Shown: positions 46,295 through 57,604 of the stretch, piece by piece | Layout of the letters: each line of letters starts with the position of its first letter | How positions within the stretch are numbered: the first letter of the stretch is position 1 | Source: Megamonas funiformis | Lineage (GTDB): Bacteria; Bacillota; Negativicutes; Selenomonadales; Selenomonadaceae | DNA: 64,000 bases | Direction: 5' to 3' | NCBI RefSeq assembly: GCF_010669225.1 | Contig: NZ_CP048627.1 | Coordinates: 2,121,292-2,185,291 of the forward strand | Notes under the pieces: model-generated | What the model was told of the DNA's origin: nothing | Seen by the model: only the letters and a program-made list of their open reading frames with translations | The model's database searches: none | Program-made: the position numbers and the translations under genes

Positions 46295-48625
46295 TTATAA
46301 AATAAATTCATAAATAGCTTCTATGCTAATTTTATCTATCGATACAATTTCATTACTAGTTTCTTCACTACGAGCAGCCATTGGTGAATCACTTTTTATT
46401 ACTTGATTTTCTTTTAATGGAGAAATACTAATATAAATATCGCCATTTGGAATTTTTCTATAGATATTATCCAAACCAATTTCCCAACTTGCACCATTAT
46501 TAAAATTATCTGCTACTAATTCATTATTTACAAAAGCATATCCAATATCACCTTGATAATCTATTTTTAAAATAGCCTCTTTTAGATCTCGCATATTTGC
46601 ATAATCTATATGCAATAAAACCTTACCTTTGCCAATTTTTTCTGTAGTAAATGGTATAGATTTAGCTGATTTAGTAAATTTATATGTTTTTAATAAATCA
46701 GTTTCATCTATTTTACAAATATTTCTCATTAAATCGTCTGTTAATCCATCAATAGTTTGTATAATAATAGCATTTGTATTTGCTTCTACACGAATATTAT
46801 CATTATCTACAAGAATTGGATTTTCAGATAAAAGTACCTTAGTATCTCCTGCTACTTCAAATTTCCAGAAATTTAAACTTTGATAATTAGTTAAAGTATA
46901 TATATTAATTATCTTACCAGATACTGTAGTAATTACTAATTTAGATAAATCTGTACTAATCGGTTCAATAAATAATTTATTATTTTCTTTAATAATTGTT
47001 CCTTGAGAAATTTCTATGTTGCTGATACTATCATTAACAAAACAATATTCTGGTTTCATACCCTGTGGCATAAAGAAGAAATAATTTTCCACATCATCTT
47101 TAGCAAATTTTGTAATTAATTGTGTAGTAGCATATTTTAAAGTCAATCCTGCTAAAGTCAAATTAAATGGCAATATACAACTTTCTTCTGAAGCTAAACT
47201 CAGATTATTCTTTTCTGGAATAGTTAATGTTTCATCAGATAAAGATAAAGTTAAATTAAAATCATTTTTATCTGGAGAAACTAAATGATCTTGATAGTTA
47301 TTAATGAATATAAAGCCTTTATTTTTATCTATACGTACGGCATAACGTAACTGTTCCACATCAGTAGGTAAAATGTCTTCTGCCCCTTCTGGTAAAATAG
47401 TCTGAGTAGGACAAAATTCCTTTTGAAAACTATTAAAGAAATAGTGCAATCTCTTTAGTCTAGCATAAGATTCACGAACTTGACCAAATTCTCCAATTGC
47501 AGCTTGATAATCATAAGAAATTTTTGGGGTAGCATTTTCATTTAAGTATGGTGTTTTTAATCCCAAAGGATTAGATCCGCCATGAAATACGTAATAACCA
47601 ACAAAGTTACAACCCCCTGCAACTTTTATATTAGCCATAGCTTCTACACTATGATATGGTAATTGAAAACGATATTTATAAAATACAGTCATCCCTCCAC
47701 CCATTTCACAGCAAGCAAAAGGCACTGTAGTCGAATCATAAGTCGGTTCAAAATTATAAGTAGGCTTACGATAATTACGATAAATAAATTCTGGAGTTAC
47801 TGGATGTTCTTTTATACTTTCATCGTAAAAAATCCATGGCCAAAAAGCATAACCACCCCACAATGGAAGTACAGTATCTGGTGATGCTTGTGCTCCACCC
47901 CAACCAGTTCCTGTATAAATAGGTGCTATCATTCCTGCTTCAATAGCAAATTCTTTTAAAATTTCTATATGATGATGATGTTCTTCTACACTTGTATCAT
48001 AGCTACCATTATTAATCCATTCATTGCTAGTACCTGTAGTCATCTCCCAAGGTGCACCAGCATGACAATATTCATTATCCAACTGAACACCAATAATAGG
48101 ACCACCATCTTTATAAAATAATCCACGTACTTGATTGCCAATTTCTTGATAATATCTTTTTACATAAAATAAATATCTTTCATCATTAGAACGCACATTA
48201 CAAGGCTCACCATATAACCAATCTGGAAGTCCTCCATTTCTAGCCTCACCATGTACAAATGGACCTACACGCAAAATAACTTCTACTTGATGTTTTTTAC
48301 AAAGTTCTACAAAGTAACGAATATTAAATGAGCCATCCCATCTAAATTGTCCTTTTATTTCTTCATGATGATTCCAAATGATATAAGTAGGAATAATATT
48401 TATCCCTGCCATTTTCATTTTAACTATTTCATCTTCCCATTTATGAAAATCATATCTACTAAAGTGAAACTCACCACAAATACCAAAAAATGGTTTTTCA
48501 TCTTTCATCATATAATGATTAGTAAAACTAATATGTTCTCCATTAGGATTAACACCTTGTAAATGCTCCAAAGTTGGATAAATACTATTTAACTCTTTTT
48601 TTAAATTAATCTGATAATTTTTCAA
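46295..48625 (-). CDS. Beta-galactosidase, GH35
   Basis: 776 residues, no signal peptide. The N-terminal barrel has GEFHFSRYDFHKWEDEI, GPFVHGEARNGGLPDWL, the acid/base glutamate in VQLDNEYCHAG (E185) and nucleophile in FACCEMGGGM (E307); the C-terminal half is beta-rich as in other GH35 enzymes. It probably removes terminal galactose from imported galactan fragments. TTG start with AAGAGGT upstream, 30 bases after the permease gene. Two beta-galactosidases of different families in one locus suggests division by chain length or linkage. Confidence 0.9.
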   Translation of the reverse strand: MKNYQINLKKELNSIYPTLEHLQGVNPNGEHISFTNHYMMKDEKPFFGICGEFHFSRYDFHKWEDEIVKMKMAGINIIPTYIIWNHHEEIKGQFRWDGSFNIRYFVELCKKHQVEVILRVGPFVHGEARNGGLPDWLYGEPCNVRSNDERYLFYVKRYYQEIGNQVRGLFYKDGGPIIGVQLDNEYCHAGAPWEMTTGTSNEWINNGSYDTSVEEHHHHIEILKEFAIEAGMIAPIYTGTGWGGAQASPDTVLPLWGGYAFWPWIFYDESIKEHPVTPEFIYRNYRKPTYNFEPTYDSTTVPFACCEMGGGMTVFYKYRFQLPYHSVEAMANIKVAGGCNFVGYYVFHGGSNPLGLKTPYLNENATPKISYDYQAAIGEFGQVRESYARLKRLHYFFNSFQKEFCPTQTILPEGAEDILPTDVEQLRYAVRIDKNKGFIFINNYQDHLVSPDKNDFNLTLSLSDETLTIPEKNNLSLASEESCILPFNLTLAGLTLKYATTQLITKFAKDDVENYFFFMPQGMKPEYCFVNDSISNIEISQGTIIKENNKLFIEPISTDLSKLVITTVSGKIINIYTLTNYQSLNFWKFEVAGDTKVLLSENPILVDNDNIRVEANTNAIIIQTIDGLTDDLMRNICKIDETDLLKTYKFTKSAKSIPFTTEKIGKGKVLLHIDYANMRDLKEAILKIDYQGDIGYAFVNNELVADNFNNGASWEIGLDNIYRKIPNGDIYISISPLKENQVIKSDSPMAARSEETSNEIVSIDKISIEAIYEFIL

Positions 48626-48655
48626 AATAAAACCTCTTTCAATTTCACTATTTAT

Positions 48656-49921
48656 CTATTTTTTATTTCGCTGTTCTTGCATTTTTTCTTCTGCAAGAAT
48701 TATTTCTTTATAATCAATAACACGCTTATTATCACTAATTAATAATTTTTGTGAAATTAACGTACAAATTCCTGCTACAATACCAATATACAAATATGAT
48801 TGTGAAAACCCTATACTTTCATACATACTGCCAAAAAATGGAGAAAATATACTTGCACAAATAGAACTTGTACATAAACAACCAAGATAAATAGAAGCTG
48901 ATAATCTTAAATCAAAATTTTTAGAAATATATTTAAATTGTCCAACTAAAAATAATGGTTTTTCAAACGAATGAATACATTTTACTGCCGCAATCCAAAG
49001 TGGACCCCATTCCAAAGAAGATCCAATTATACGTATAGACATAATAGTACCTGCAAGAATTAATGTTCTTTTTGCTCCTAATTTATTAGCTATTACAGGT
49101 GTTACGAATAAGAAAATAGCTTCAAAAAAAGTCTGAATTGCTCCTAAATCTCCAAACCAACGATTTCCCTCAGCTTGTGATTCAAATTGTGATACAAAAT
49201 ATACTCCAAACTGTTGATCATATACATCATATACACAACCAACACCTATCATAAAAAATAATAAAAATAAAAAGTCTTTATTTTGTAATAAATGTTTAAT
49301 ATCCTTTAGTGAAACAGAATTTGCTTTTTTCATTTCTACATCAGATATTTCTACTTTAGCCATTGATAAACAAATAATTGCAATTAAGGCAGCTAAAGAT
49401 GCTGATACAAATGCTAAATTAGGATTAATGTTCATAGCAATGCCAGTTGTATATGTAGCCGCTGCCCATCCAAAAGATCCCCACATTCTAGCACGGCCAT
49501 ATTCAAAACCATATTTAATAGAAACTTTATTTATATATGAATCAATAACACCATATCCTGCATTAAAAATAAAACCTAGATAAATACCTCCTAAAATAGC
49601 GCCTAAATAAAAATTAGAAACAAGTAATGGTCCATAAATATAAATAAAAAATGGTCCAATTAATAATAAAATTATCAAAATAGTAAATAACAATGTTTTT
49701 TTCAATCCAATTTTATCAGAAATAAATCCTAAAACTGGTTGCATACATAATGCTGCTAGAGCATTAGCTGAATATAATAATCCTGTCTTAGTTGCTCCTA
49801 TACCTAAATGCTGACCAAGCCAAATAGCAAAAAATGACATAGCTGCTGACCATGCAAATAAATGTAAAAAGCTAACTGCACTTAAAGCAAAATAATTTCT
49901 ATTTTTTATACTAATTTGCAT
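48656..49921 (-). CDS. MFS oligosaccharide:H+ symporter (LacY-like)
   Basis: 421 residues, twelve membrane helices. The opening NRNYFALSAVSFLHLFAW, the FFAIWLGQHLGIGATKTGLLYSANALAALCMQPVLGF stretch and DKIGLKK loop follow the E. coli LacY pattern. It would import lactose, galactobiose or short galacto-oligosaccharides. First gene of the minus-strand operon, divergent from the AraC regulator. Confidence 0.88.
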   Translation of the reverse strand: MQISIKNRNYFALSAVSFLHLFAWSAAMSFFAIWLGQHLGIGATKTGLLYSANALAALCMQPVLGFISDKIGLKKTLLFTILIILLLIGPFFIYIYGPLLVSNFYLGAILGGIYLGFIFNAGYGVIDSYINKVSIKYGFEYGRARMWGSFGWAAATYTTGIAMNINPNLAFVSASLAALIAIICLSMAKVEISDVEMKKANSVSLKDIKHLLQNKDFLFLLFFMIGVGCVYDVYDQQFGVYFVSQFESQAEGNRWFGDLGAIQTFFEAIFLFVTPVIANKLGAKRTLILAGTIMSIRIIGSSLEWGPLWIAAVKCIHSFEKPLFLVGQFKYISKNFDLRLSASIYLGCLCTSSICASIFSPFFGSMYESIGFSQSYLYIGIVAGICTLISQKLLISDNKRVIDYKEIILAEEKMQEQRNKK

Positions 49922-50070
49922 TTTAATCCCCCTAATTGATAAAATAATCCAATTAAACGATTTTTCTAAAAACTATTAATAAACTATCAATATTTATTCC
50001 AATGATTAATGATAATTTAACATTGCCACGCGACAAAAATAATTATATTATGAATAGACAGAAAAATGTG

Positions 50071-50080
50071 TAACATGTTA
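50071..50080. promoter_or_regulatory. Palindrome in the AraC-permease intergenic region
   Basis: TAACATGTTA is a perfect 10-bp palindrome, extendable to GTnTAACATGTTAnAC, located just upstream of a TATAAT (50091-50096) that would drive the regulator gene. A candidate operator for the AraC protein or a second regulator. Confidence 0.4.
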
Positions 50081-50117
50081 AACTAAATAATATAATATTT
50101 TGAAACAAGGTGATTTT

Positions 50118-50921
50118 ATGCCTATAAAAATTCGTAAAACATTACTTCATGAGCCAATTACATTTGATACAATTGGCAATCATTGGGATCAAGTACCAAT
50201 CTATCGACCAAATGGTTATCCATTATACCATTATCTCCAAACAGAAAAAGGTGTTGGTAAAATAGAAATTCAAGGTAAATCGTATTTATTAAATGAAAAT
50301 GAAGGTATTTTAATTGCTCCATTTATACCTCATTCCTATGCTAAAAAAACAGATGAATGGTTTACCATGTTTATTACCTTTACAGGAACTATGGAAAGTA
50401 GTCTTTCTCAAGCATTAGGTAATAAACAAATCATTTTTATTCCTAAAGAACAAGGTATTATTATTGCAAAAGAATTATTTGATATGATATCTCAATATGA
50501 GAATCCTTCTGCTGATGCAAAATATTTTTCTTTAGCTAGTTATCATCTATTAATGAATTTTATAGATAATTCAGCTTTTAATTTATTGAATGAACCTTTA
50601 TATCAAAAATATGTATTACCTGTAATTAAAGAAATCGAAACTTCATATGCTAGTGAAATCACAGTGCAAAAATTAAGCCAACAAGTTTATGTTACACCGC
50701 AATATTTATCGCGTTTATTCTCTAAATTCTTAGGTTGCTCTGTCTATAAATATCTGACAAATTATCGCATCAATAAAGCAAAAGAATTATTACTAACTCA
50801 TCAACGCATGGAAATTCAACAGATTTCTCAATTAGTAGGTTTTTTAGATACTAGCCATTTTATTGCTATGTTTAAAAAATTTACAGGAATAACACCTCTT
50901 GATTTTCGCAAACTCAATTAA
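50118..50921 (+). CDS. AraC family transcriptional regulator of the galactan locus
   Basis: 267 residues: N-terminal cupin sugar-binding domain (about 1-140; YHYLQTEKGVGKIEIQG, IAPFIPHSYAK) and two C-terminal helix-turn-helix units (from ITVQKLSQQVYVTPQYLSRLF to the end, with the family line ISQLVGFLDTSHFIAMFKKFTGITPLDFR). ATG at 50118 follows AAGGTGAT. Divergent from the permease operon 196 bases away, so it most likely activates those genes in response to a galactoside. Confidence 0.92.
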   Translation: MPIKIRKTLLHEPITFDTIGNHWDQVPIYRPNGYPLYHYLQTEKGVGKIEIQGKSYLLNENEGILIAPFIPHSYAKKTDEWFTMFITFTGTMESSLSQALGNKQIIFIPKEQGIIIAKELFDMISQYENPSADAKYFSLASYHLLMNFIDNSAFNLLNEPLYQKYVLPVIKEIETSYASEITVQKLSQQVYVTPQYLSRLFSKFLGCSVYKYLTNYRINKAKELLLTHQRMEIQQISQLVGFLDTSHFIAMFKKFTGITPLDFRKLN

Positions 50922-50966
50922 AAAAGCTAAGATTAATGGTTTTTATCATCATTAATCTTAGCTTTT
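50921..50966. terminator. Bidirectional terminator between araC-type gene and secF
   Basis: Long inverted repeat AAAAAGCTAAGATTAAT (50921-50937) with ATTAATCTTAGCTTTT (50951-50966); converging genes. Confidence 0.88.
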
Positions 50967-50973
50967 ATTTTTA

Positions 50974-51894
50974 TTATTTACCTGTATCTGCCATGCGTTT
51001 TGCTAAACGTTTTTTATCAGAATATCTTCTAAATGTAACCCAAAGTGGGCTGGCAATGAATATAGATGTATATGCACCACAGAAGAAACCTATCAATAAA
51101 GCAAAGGCAAAATCTTTTGTTGTATCTCCGCCAAAGAAATAAAGTGCAAATGTAGCAAATAATACTGTAGATACTGTATAAATAGAGCGAGTCATAGTCT
51201 GATAAATACTTGTATTTACAAGTTCTACAATATCGCCATTTTTTCTAAAATGCAATTTTAAATTTTCACGGATACGGTCAAAAATAACGATAGTATCATT
51301 TATAGAGTAACCGATAATTGTAAGTAATGCTGCTACAAATGAAGAATCTATTTGACGCTGAGTAAGTGCAAAAGCCCCAAGTACAATAATTACATTGTGT
51401 GCTAAGCCTAATACTGCTGAAATACCGAATTTAAATTCAAAACGATAAGATACATAAGCAATAATCAATAACCATGAAATAATTGTAGCATATATAGCAT
51501 TCATGATAAGTTCAGTACCCATTGTAGCACCGACTTTTTCTTCACGAAGCACTTGATATGCACCTAGTTTATCAGTTAAACCAGCCATTACTTCTTTGCG
51601 TTCTTGTTCTTCTAAATCTACAGTTCTTATCATTACATTTTCAGATTCTGTAGATGAACTAGATTCTCCAGAAAGCTGAATTGTACTATTGCTCAAATTA
51701 TATTCATTTAAAACAGCACGTACATCATTTATATTTACAGCCTTTTCAAAGCGTAAATCCATGATAGTACCACCAGTAAAGTCAATACCCATATTAAAGC
51801 CACGAGTTACCATGAAAAACAAGCTGGCAATAATCAATAATGAAGATATTGCATACCATATCTTGCGTTTACCAATAATATCAAATCTAGCCAT
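50974..51894 (-). CDS. secF: Protein translocase subunit SecF
   Basis: 306 residues: FMVTRGFNMGIDFTGGTIMDLRF at the first helix and periplasmic start, then five further helices with SINDTIVIFDRIREN. It works with SecD to pull proteins across the inner membrane using the proton gradient. Its ATG overlaps the secD stop by one base. Confidence 0.96.
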   Translation of the reverse strand: MARFDIIGKRKIWYAISSLLIIASLFFMVTRGFNMGIDFTGGTIMDLRFEKAVNINDVRAVLNEYNLSNSTIQLSGESSSSTESENVMIRTVDLEEQERKEVMAGLTDKLGAYQVLREEKVGATMGTELIMNAIYATIISWLLIIAYVSYRFEFKFGISAVLGLAHNVIIVLGAFALTQRQIDSSFVAALLTIIGYSINDTIVIFDRIRENLKLHFRKNGDIVELVNTSIYQTMTRSIYTVSTVLFATFALYFFGGDTTKDFAFALLIGFFCGAYTSIFIASPLWVTFRRYSDKKRLAKRMADTGK

Positions 51895-53135
51895 TATTTC
51901 ATGTCACCGTCCTTTACTTTATGACCTAAAGATACACCATAAATACGTGGGTCAGTGAATAATCTAGCTGCAATCAAATGTTTAAGCATAAACTGTGTTA
52001 ATGTAATAGCTGTAAACATACTGATGACAACACCAAGACCTAAAGTAATGGCAAAACCACGAATTGGACCTGTACCAAAGAAGAATAATACTGCTGCTGC
52101 AATAATTGTAGTTAAGTTTGAGTCAAAAATTGTAGTAAAGGCACGTTTAAAACCTGAATCCATCGCCATGCGAAGTGTCTTGCCAGCTTTTACTTCTTCT
52201 TTGAAATGTTCAAAGATAAGTACGTTGGCATCAACCGCCATACCGATAGACAAGATAATACCCGCCACCCCTGGAAGTGTAAGCGTAGCATCTAATAATT
52301 TAAGTACGAATAATAAAATTATTACATAAGCCATCAAGCTTAAATTTGCAATCAAACCAGAAACACGATAGAAAAGTAACATAAATACAAAAATCGCACC
52401 TACACCAACAGTGAATGCAAATACGCTTTTATCTTTACTATCTTGACCAAGTGTTGGGCCTACTGTACGAGTTTCTATAATATCAACTTTTACAGGAAGT
52501 GCACCAGAACGTAAAAGCACTGCTAAATTATGTGCTTCTTCAAGATTTCTAGAACCTGTGATTACTGCTTTACCGCCAGTAATTGGTTCATTAACACGTG
52601 GAGCTGTTAAAACTTCACCATCAAGTAAAATAGCAATTGTTCTGCCTACATTTGCAGAAGTCAAATCAGCAAATTTTTGAGCACCTTCATCAGTGAATTC
52701 AATAGCTACTTCATTTTGATTATTTTGTGTAGTTTGTTCTCTAGCATCTTTTAAATCTGTACCGCTTAAAACAGTATTGCCTTCTTCATCTTTGAATTCA
52801 AGCATAGCTGTTTTACCAAGTACAGCAATAGCTTTATCTGGATCTTTAACACCAGGAAGCTCGATGATAATACGGCGTTCGCCTTCACGCTGAATGATTG
52901 GCTCTGTTAAACCAAGTTCATTTACACGTTTTTCCATGATTTTTACTACACGGTTCATAGCATCATCATTAACTTGTGCTTGCTCTGTATCTACACCTTC
53001 TAAAACGACATGAGTACCACCTTGAAGGTCTAAACCTTGTCTTATTGAGCCAGCTAGTGGTGCTATAAATGCAGCAAAAACACCAACGATAACAATAATT
53101 ACCGCTAATAATTTCAATAAAGGATTTTGTTTCAA
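51894..53135 (-). CDS. secD: Protein translocase subunit SecD
   Basis: 413 residues: N-terminal helix, GLDLQGGTHVVLE, a P1-type periplasmic domain, and six C-terminal helices with GMAVDANVLIFEHFKEE. The TTG at 53135 is preferred because GGAGG ends 8 bases before it; a TTG five codons upstream overlaps that site. Partner of SecF and YajC in the same operon. Confidence 0.95.
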   Translation of the reverse strand: MKQNPLLKLLAVIIVIVGVFAAFIAPLAGSIRQGLDLQGGTHVVLEGVDTEQAQVNDDAMNRVVKIMEKRVNELGLTEPIIQREGERRIIIELPGVKDPDKAIAVLGKTAMLEFKDEEGNTVLSGTDLKDAREQTTQNNQNEVAIEFTDEGAQKFADLTSANVGRTIAILLDGEVLTAPRVNEPITGGKAVITGSRNLEEAHNLAVLLRSGALPVKVDIIETRTVGPTLGQDSKDKSVFAFTVGVGAIFVFMLLFYRVSGLIANLSLMAYVIILLFVLKLLDATLTLPGVAGIILSIGMAVDANVLIFEHFKEEVKAGKTLRMAMDSGFKRAFTTIFDSNLTTIIAAAVLFFFGTGPIRGFAITLGLGVVISMFTAITLTQFMLKHLIAARLFTDPRIYGVSLGHKVKDGDMK

Positions 53136-53161
53136 AATATCTTCCTCCAATATCCTTATAA

Positions 53162-53749
53162 TTATCTGTATTTTATAGTAGTATTTTCTGTCAAAATCAT
53201 ATCTACTTTGATATCGTAATCGTCTTTGATTACTTCATCAACTACTTGACAATCATATACTGCTGCTATTTTCTTAGCGTTGATAGCTTTTACTAAATAT
53301 CTATCATAATAGCCACCACCCATACCGAGTCGATAACCTTTTTTATCTAGTCCTACAGCAGGCACTAAAATAAAATCTATATCTTGTGGCTTTACAATTC
53401 TTAGATTTTTTTCTTTTACTGTCAAAATATTATATGCACCTACAACTAATTCATCTAAAGATTTTATTAAAGTTGCTTGCATTATTTTCATATTTTTATC
53501 AGTAATATAAGGCAGGCAAATTTGTTTGCCTGCCTTGAGAGCATTTACTATTAATTCTTTTGTCTGAAATTCATCAGGCATTGAAGCATATAAAAAACAT
53601 ATCTGAGAATTTTTATATTCCTCAAGTTCTACAAGTTTCTTTGTAATTACTGCTGAATACTCATTTTTCTGGATTAATGTTAACGCTCTTCTTTTTGCTA
53701 AAAGTTCTTTACGTTGAACTTTTTTATTATTTGTTAGCTGGGTTAGCAT
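53162..53749 (-). CDS. 5-formyltetrahydrofolate cyclo-ligase
   Basis: 195 residues with the basic N-terminal helix RKELLAKRRAL, substrate loop YASMPDEFQT and the ATP-binding signature GMGGGYYDRYL. It converts 5-formyl-THF to 5,10-methenyl-THF. The start lies inside yajC, overlapping it by 23 bases in another frame, with AGGAA upstream. Confidence 0.92.
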   Translation of the reverse strand: MLTQLTNNKKVQRKELLAKRRALTLIQKNEYSAVITKKLVELEEYKNSQICFLYASMPDEFQTKELIVNALKAGKQICLPYITDKNMKIMQATLIKSLDELVVGAYNILTVKEKNLRIVKPQDIDFILVPAVGLDKKGYRLGMGGGYYDRYLVKAINAKKIAAVYDCQVVDEVIKDDYDIKVDMILTENTTIKYR

Positions 53750-54041
53750 TTGTTTTTTCCTGAGTTAAATCTCTAGCTACAGCAGCACTGCTGATTTTAA
53801 TTTCTACATTATCAGCAATTCTAATTCTAATGAAATCAGATTTTTCTAAATCAATATAAGTAATTTCCCCATGGATACCACCTATAGTTAAAATACGATG
53901 ACCTACTTTTAAATTGTCCATCATTGTATTGCGTTGTTTTTGTTGTTTTTTCTGTGGACGATAAAGTAAGAAATAGAAAATTATTACCATTAATACTATT
54001 GGTCCATAGGAATAAAGACTTGCCATCATTGAATCACTCAT
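53727..54041 (-). CDS. yajC: Preprotein translocase subunit YajC
   Basis: 104 residues: one membrane helix (about 12-26), the conserved FYFLLYRPQKKQQKQ, and a small domain with GHRILTIGGIHGEI. Accessory to SecDF. ATG preceded by GAGGAG. Confidence 0.95.
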   Translation of the reverse strand: MSDSMMASLYSYGPIVLMVIIFYFLLYRPQKKQQKQRNTMMDNLKVGHRILTIGGIHGEITYIDLEKSDFIRIRIADNVEIKISSAAVARDLTQEKTNANPANK

Positions 54042-54095
54042 AAAAAAATTCTCCTCATCATAAAAAATTATATTAATTTATTTTATATTAGCTAT

Positions 54096-54104
54096 AGTAT
54101 AGCA
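54096..54104 (-). promoter_or_regulatory. Extended -10 promoter ahead of yajC
   Basis: Minus strand TGcTATACT in the 100-base gap between tgt and yajC; the -35 is weak. It would allow sec genes to be transcribed apart from the upstream operon. Confidence 0.4.
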
Positions 54105-54140
54105 TAATACCTCTATTTATTTACAAATATTCCTCAAAAT

Positions 54141-55343
<1,203 letters not shown>

Positions 55344-55358
55344 CTAAAAATAACTATC

Positions 55359-56384
55359 TTATTCTATAAACATAGCGTCGCCAAAACTAAAGAAACGATA
55401 TTTTTCTTTTACTGCTTCTTCATAGGCAGAAAGTACATATTCTCTGCCAGCAAAAGCGCTGATTAACATGATTAAAGTTGATTTTGGTAAATGGAAATTA
55501 GTAATAATAGAATCTACGATTTTAAATTTATAGCCAGGATAAATAAAAATGCCTGTTTCTTCTGCTATTGGAGAGATAGTGCCATCTTCTTTCGCAGCTG
55601 ATTCTAAAGTACGGATAGATGTTGTACCTACAGCGATTACTCTACCACCATTAGCTTTAGTTTGATTGATAATATCTGCTGCTTCTTTTTCAATATGGTA
55701 GAATTCTTTATGCATTACATGATCTTCAATATTATCTACATTTACAGGGCGAAAAGTGCCAAGACCTACATGAAGTGTTACAAAAGCTAAATTTACACCC
55801 ATTTCTTTTATTTCCGCTAATAATTCTTTTGTAAAATGAAGACCTGCTGTTGGTGCTGCTGCTGAGCCTTCTTCTCTTGCATATACAGTTTGATAGCGAT
55901 TTTTATCTTCTAATTTTTCATGAATATATGGTGGAAGTGGTGTTTCACCCAATCTATCCAAGATTTCTTCAAAGATACCATCAAATTTAAATTCTACAAT
56001 ACGACCGCCAAAATTTGTATGACCTACAACTTCACAAGCAAGCTCATCACTAAATTCAATGATATTACCTAATTGAGCTTTTTTACCTGGTTTTACTAAA
56101 ACTTCCCATTGATTAGTATTTGTTAAACGCTTTAATAAAAATACTTCAACCTTACCGCCTGTTTTTGCTCTATGACCAATAAGACGAGCAGGCATTACCT
56201 TTGTATCATTAAATACTAAAGTATCACCTTTGCGTAAATACTGTTTAATATCATAAAAATGTTTATGTTCAATAGTTTTTTCTTTGCGATTTAACACCAT
56301 CAAGCGTGAATGGTCACGTTTAGCACATGGTGTTTGAGCTATTAATTCTTCTGGAAGATTATAGTCAAACTCATTTAATAGCAT
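55359..56384 (-). CDS. queA: S-adenosylmethionine:tRNA ribosyltransferase-isomerase
   Basis: 341 residues. [54 protein letters not shown] and the C-terminal [18 protein letters not shown] are all signature stretches. It adds the cyclopentene precursor moiety to preQ1-modified tRNA. AAAGGGGA upstream of the ATG. Functionally coupled with tgt. Confidence 0.96.
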   Translation of the reverse strand: MLLNEFDYNLPEELIAQTPCAKRDHSRLMVLNRKEKTIEHKHFYDIKQYLRKGDTLVFNDTKVMPARLIGHRAKTGGKVEVFLLKRLTNTNQWEVLVKPGKKAQLGNIIEFSDELACEVVGHTNFGGRIVEFKFDGIFEEILDRLGETPLPPYIHEKLEDKNRYQTVYAREEGSAAAPTAGLHFTKELLAEIKEMGVNLAFVTLHVGLGTFRPVNVDNIEDHVMHKEFYHIEKEAADIINQTKANGGRVIAVGTTSIRTLESAAKEDGTISPIAEETGIFIYPGYKFKIVDSIITNFHLPKSTLIMLISAFAGREYVLSAYEEAVKEKYRFFSFGDAMFIE

Positions 56385-56405
56385 TAAATATTATCCCCTT
56401 TATTT

Positions 56406-57602
56406 TTATTTATACATATCTTTTATATTTACATCACTATAATAATGATATAAAATTTGCTGATATTTTTTACCTTTATCCGCTAAAGATTTTGCCCCCC
56501 ATTGAGACATTCCCAAACGATGACCAAAACCACTGCCTTTAAAAATCAATTTTTTATCATCTTTATCAATTTTTAAAGTATCGCCTTTAGCTTTTTTATT
56601 ACCTTCTAATTCTATAGTAAAATTGCTACTTTTTAAACCCAATAAACTACGAAGCTGTGTCTTGGTCAATTCCACAGATTTTTTATTACTACCTATAAAT
56701 TTTACAACTTGCGATTTACTTGCTTTATTTGGATTTTTTTTCAATCCACTAAAATCTATTTCTTTTATTGTACCAATATCACTATATGAATTTTTTATAG
56801 ATTTACTTAAATTATCTACTGTTACAGATACTGCCCAACTTTGATATGGAGATTGCTCCTCTTTATCTTCTACTGCTCTCAAATAAGGCACATTGACATT
56901 CCATACATTGATACTGTCATCAGTTTGACCACCTGAAGCTGCATGAAACACTGAACATATAGGTTGATTTAAATAAACAATGACTTCTCCTTTTGTAGCA
57001 TCTATAGCTTTATTTGTAGTCGCAGCTTCTGAATCCATACCACCATAAACTTGGCAATCTGTTGTTACGCAGACGTCAAAACCTTCTTTTGTATGTTTTC
57101 GATCAAGCTTATCATATAAAGCAAAAGTTCTAGCAGCTACAGCTTGAGCTTTCAAAGCTTCTATATTCCAACTAGCAGGCATTTCTTCTGGTACGACACC
57201 ATATAAATATTCATCAATCAATAAACGATTTATCACTGTAAGCCCTGCTTTATGCGGTTGAATAATCAAATTTCCTCTATATCGTTTGCCATTGACAATT
57301 GCAGGGGCATTATCTTTGACTGCTACCACTAAAGTAGTAGTTTCCTTACCTTTTTTATTGACATAAACCGTTCTATCTTTTTGACGAATATTTACTTCAT
57401 TCATCTTTTTAAATTTATAATTTACTTTATTATCGACATCTTTGACCACAAAATCATCATTTGCTGTAATTACAATTTCTTGTACTCCCTGTAATAAGCC
57501 TACTCTTACATATGGAGCTGATGACTGTGCTGATACTACTTGCATATTACTTACAAATGCGCAACAACATAATAAACAAATAAGATATAGATATTTTTTC
57601 AT
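56406..57602 (-). CDS. SpoIID/LytB domain protein, exported
   Basis: 398 residues: signal peptide (1-25), a beta-rich N-terminal region, and a SpoIID domain with YLYGVVPEEMPASWNIEALKAQAVAARTF, CSVFHAASGGQT and GSGFGHRLGMSQWGAKSLADKG. SpoIID enzymes are lytic transglycosylases acting on denuded peptidoglycan. In Negativicutes they are found in both sporeformers and non-sporeformers, so sporulation cannot be inferred. AAGAGGA precedes the ATG. Confidence 0.92.
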   Translation of the reverse strand: MKKYLYLICLLCCCAFVSNMQVVSAQSSAPYVRVGLLQGVQEIVITANDDFVVKDVDNKVNYKFKKMNEVNIRQKDRTVYVNKKGKETTTLVVAVKDNAPAIVNGKRYRGNLIIQPHKAGLTVINRLLIDEYLYGVVPEEMPASWNIEALKAQAVAARTFALYDKLDRKHTKEGFDVCVTTDCQVYGGMDSEAATTNKAIDATKGEVIVYLNQPICSVFHAASGGQTDDSINVWNVNVPYLRAVEDKEEQSPYQSWAVSVTVDNLSKSIKNSYSDIGTIKEIDFSGLKKNPNKASKSQVVKFIGSNKKSVELTKTQLRSLLGLKSSNFTIELEGNKKAKGDTLKIDKDDKKLIFKGSGFGHRLGMSQWGAKSLADKGKKYQQILYHYYSDVNIKDMYK

Positions 57603-57604
57603 AT

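Noticed and set aside
56406-57602. Evidence for sporulation from the SpoIID-domain gene
   Set aside because: SpoIID/LytB domains occur in non-sporulating bacteria and no other sporulation gene is in the window.
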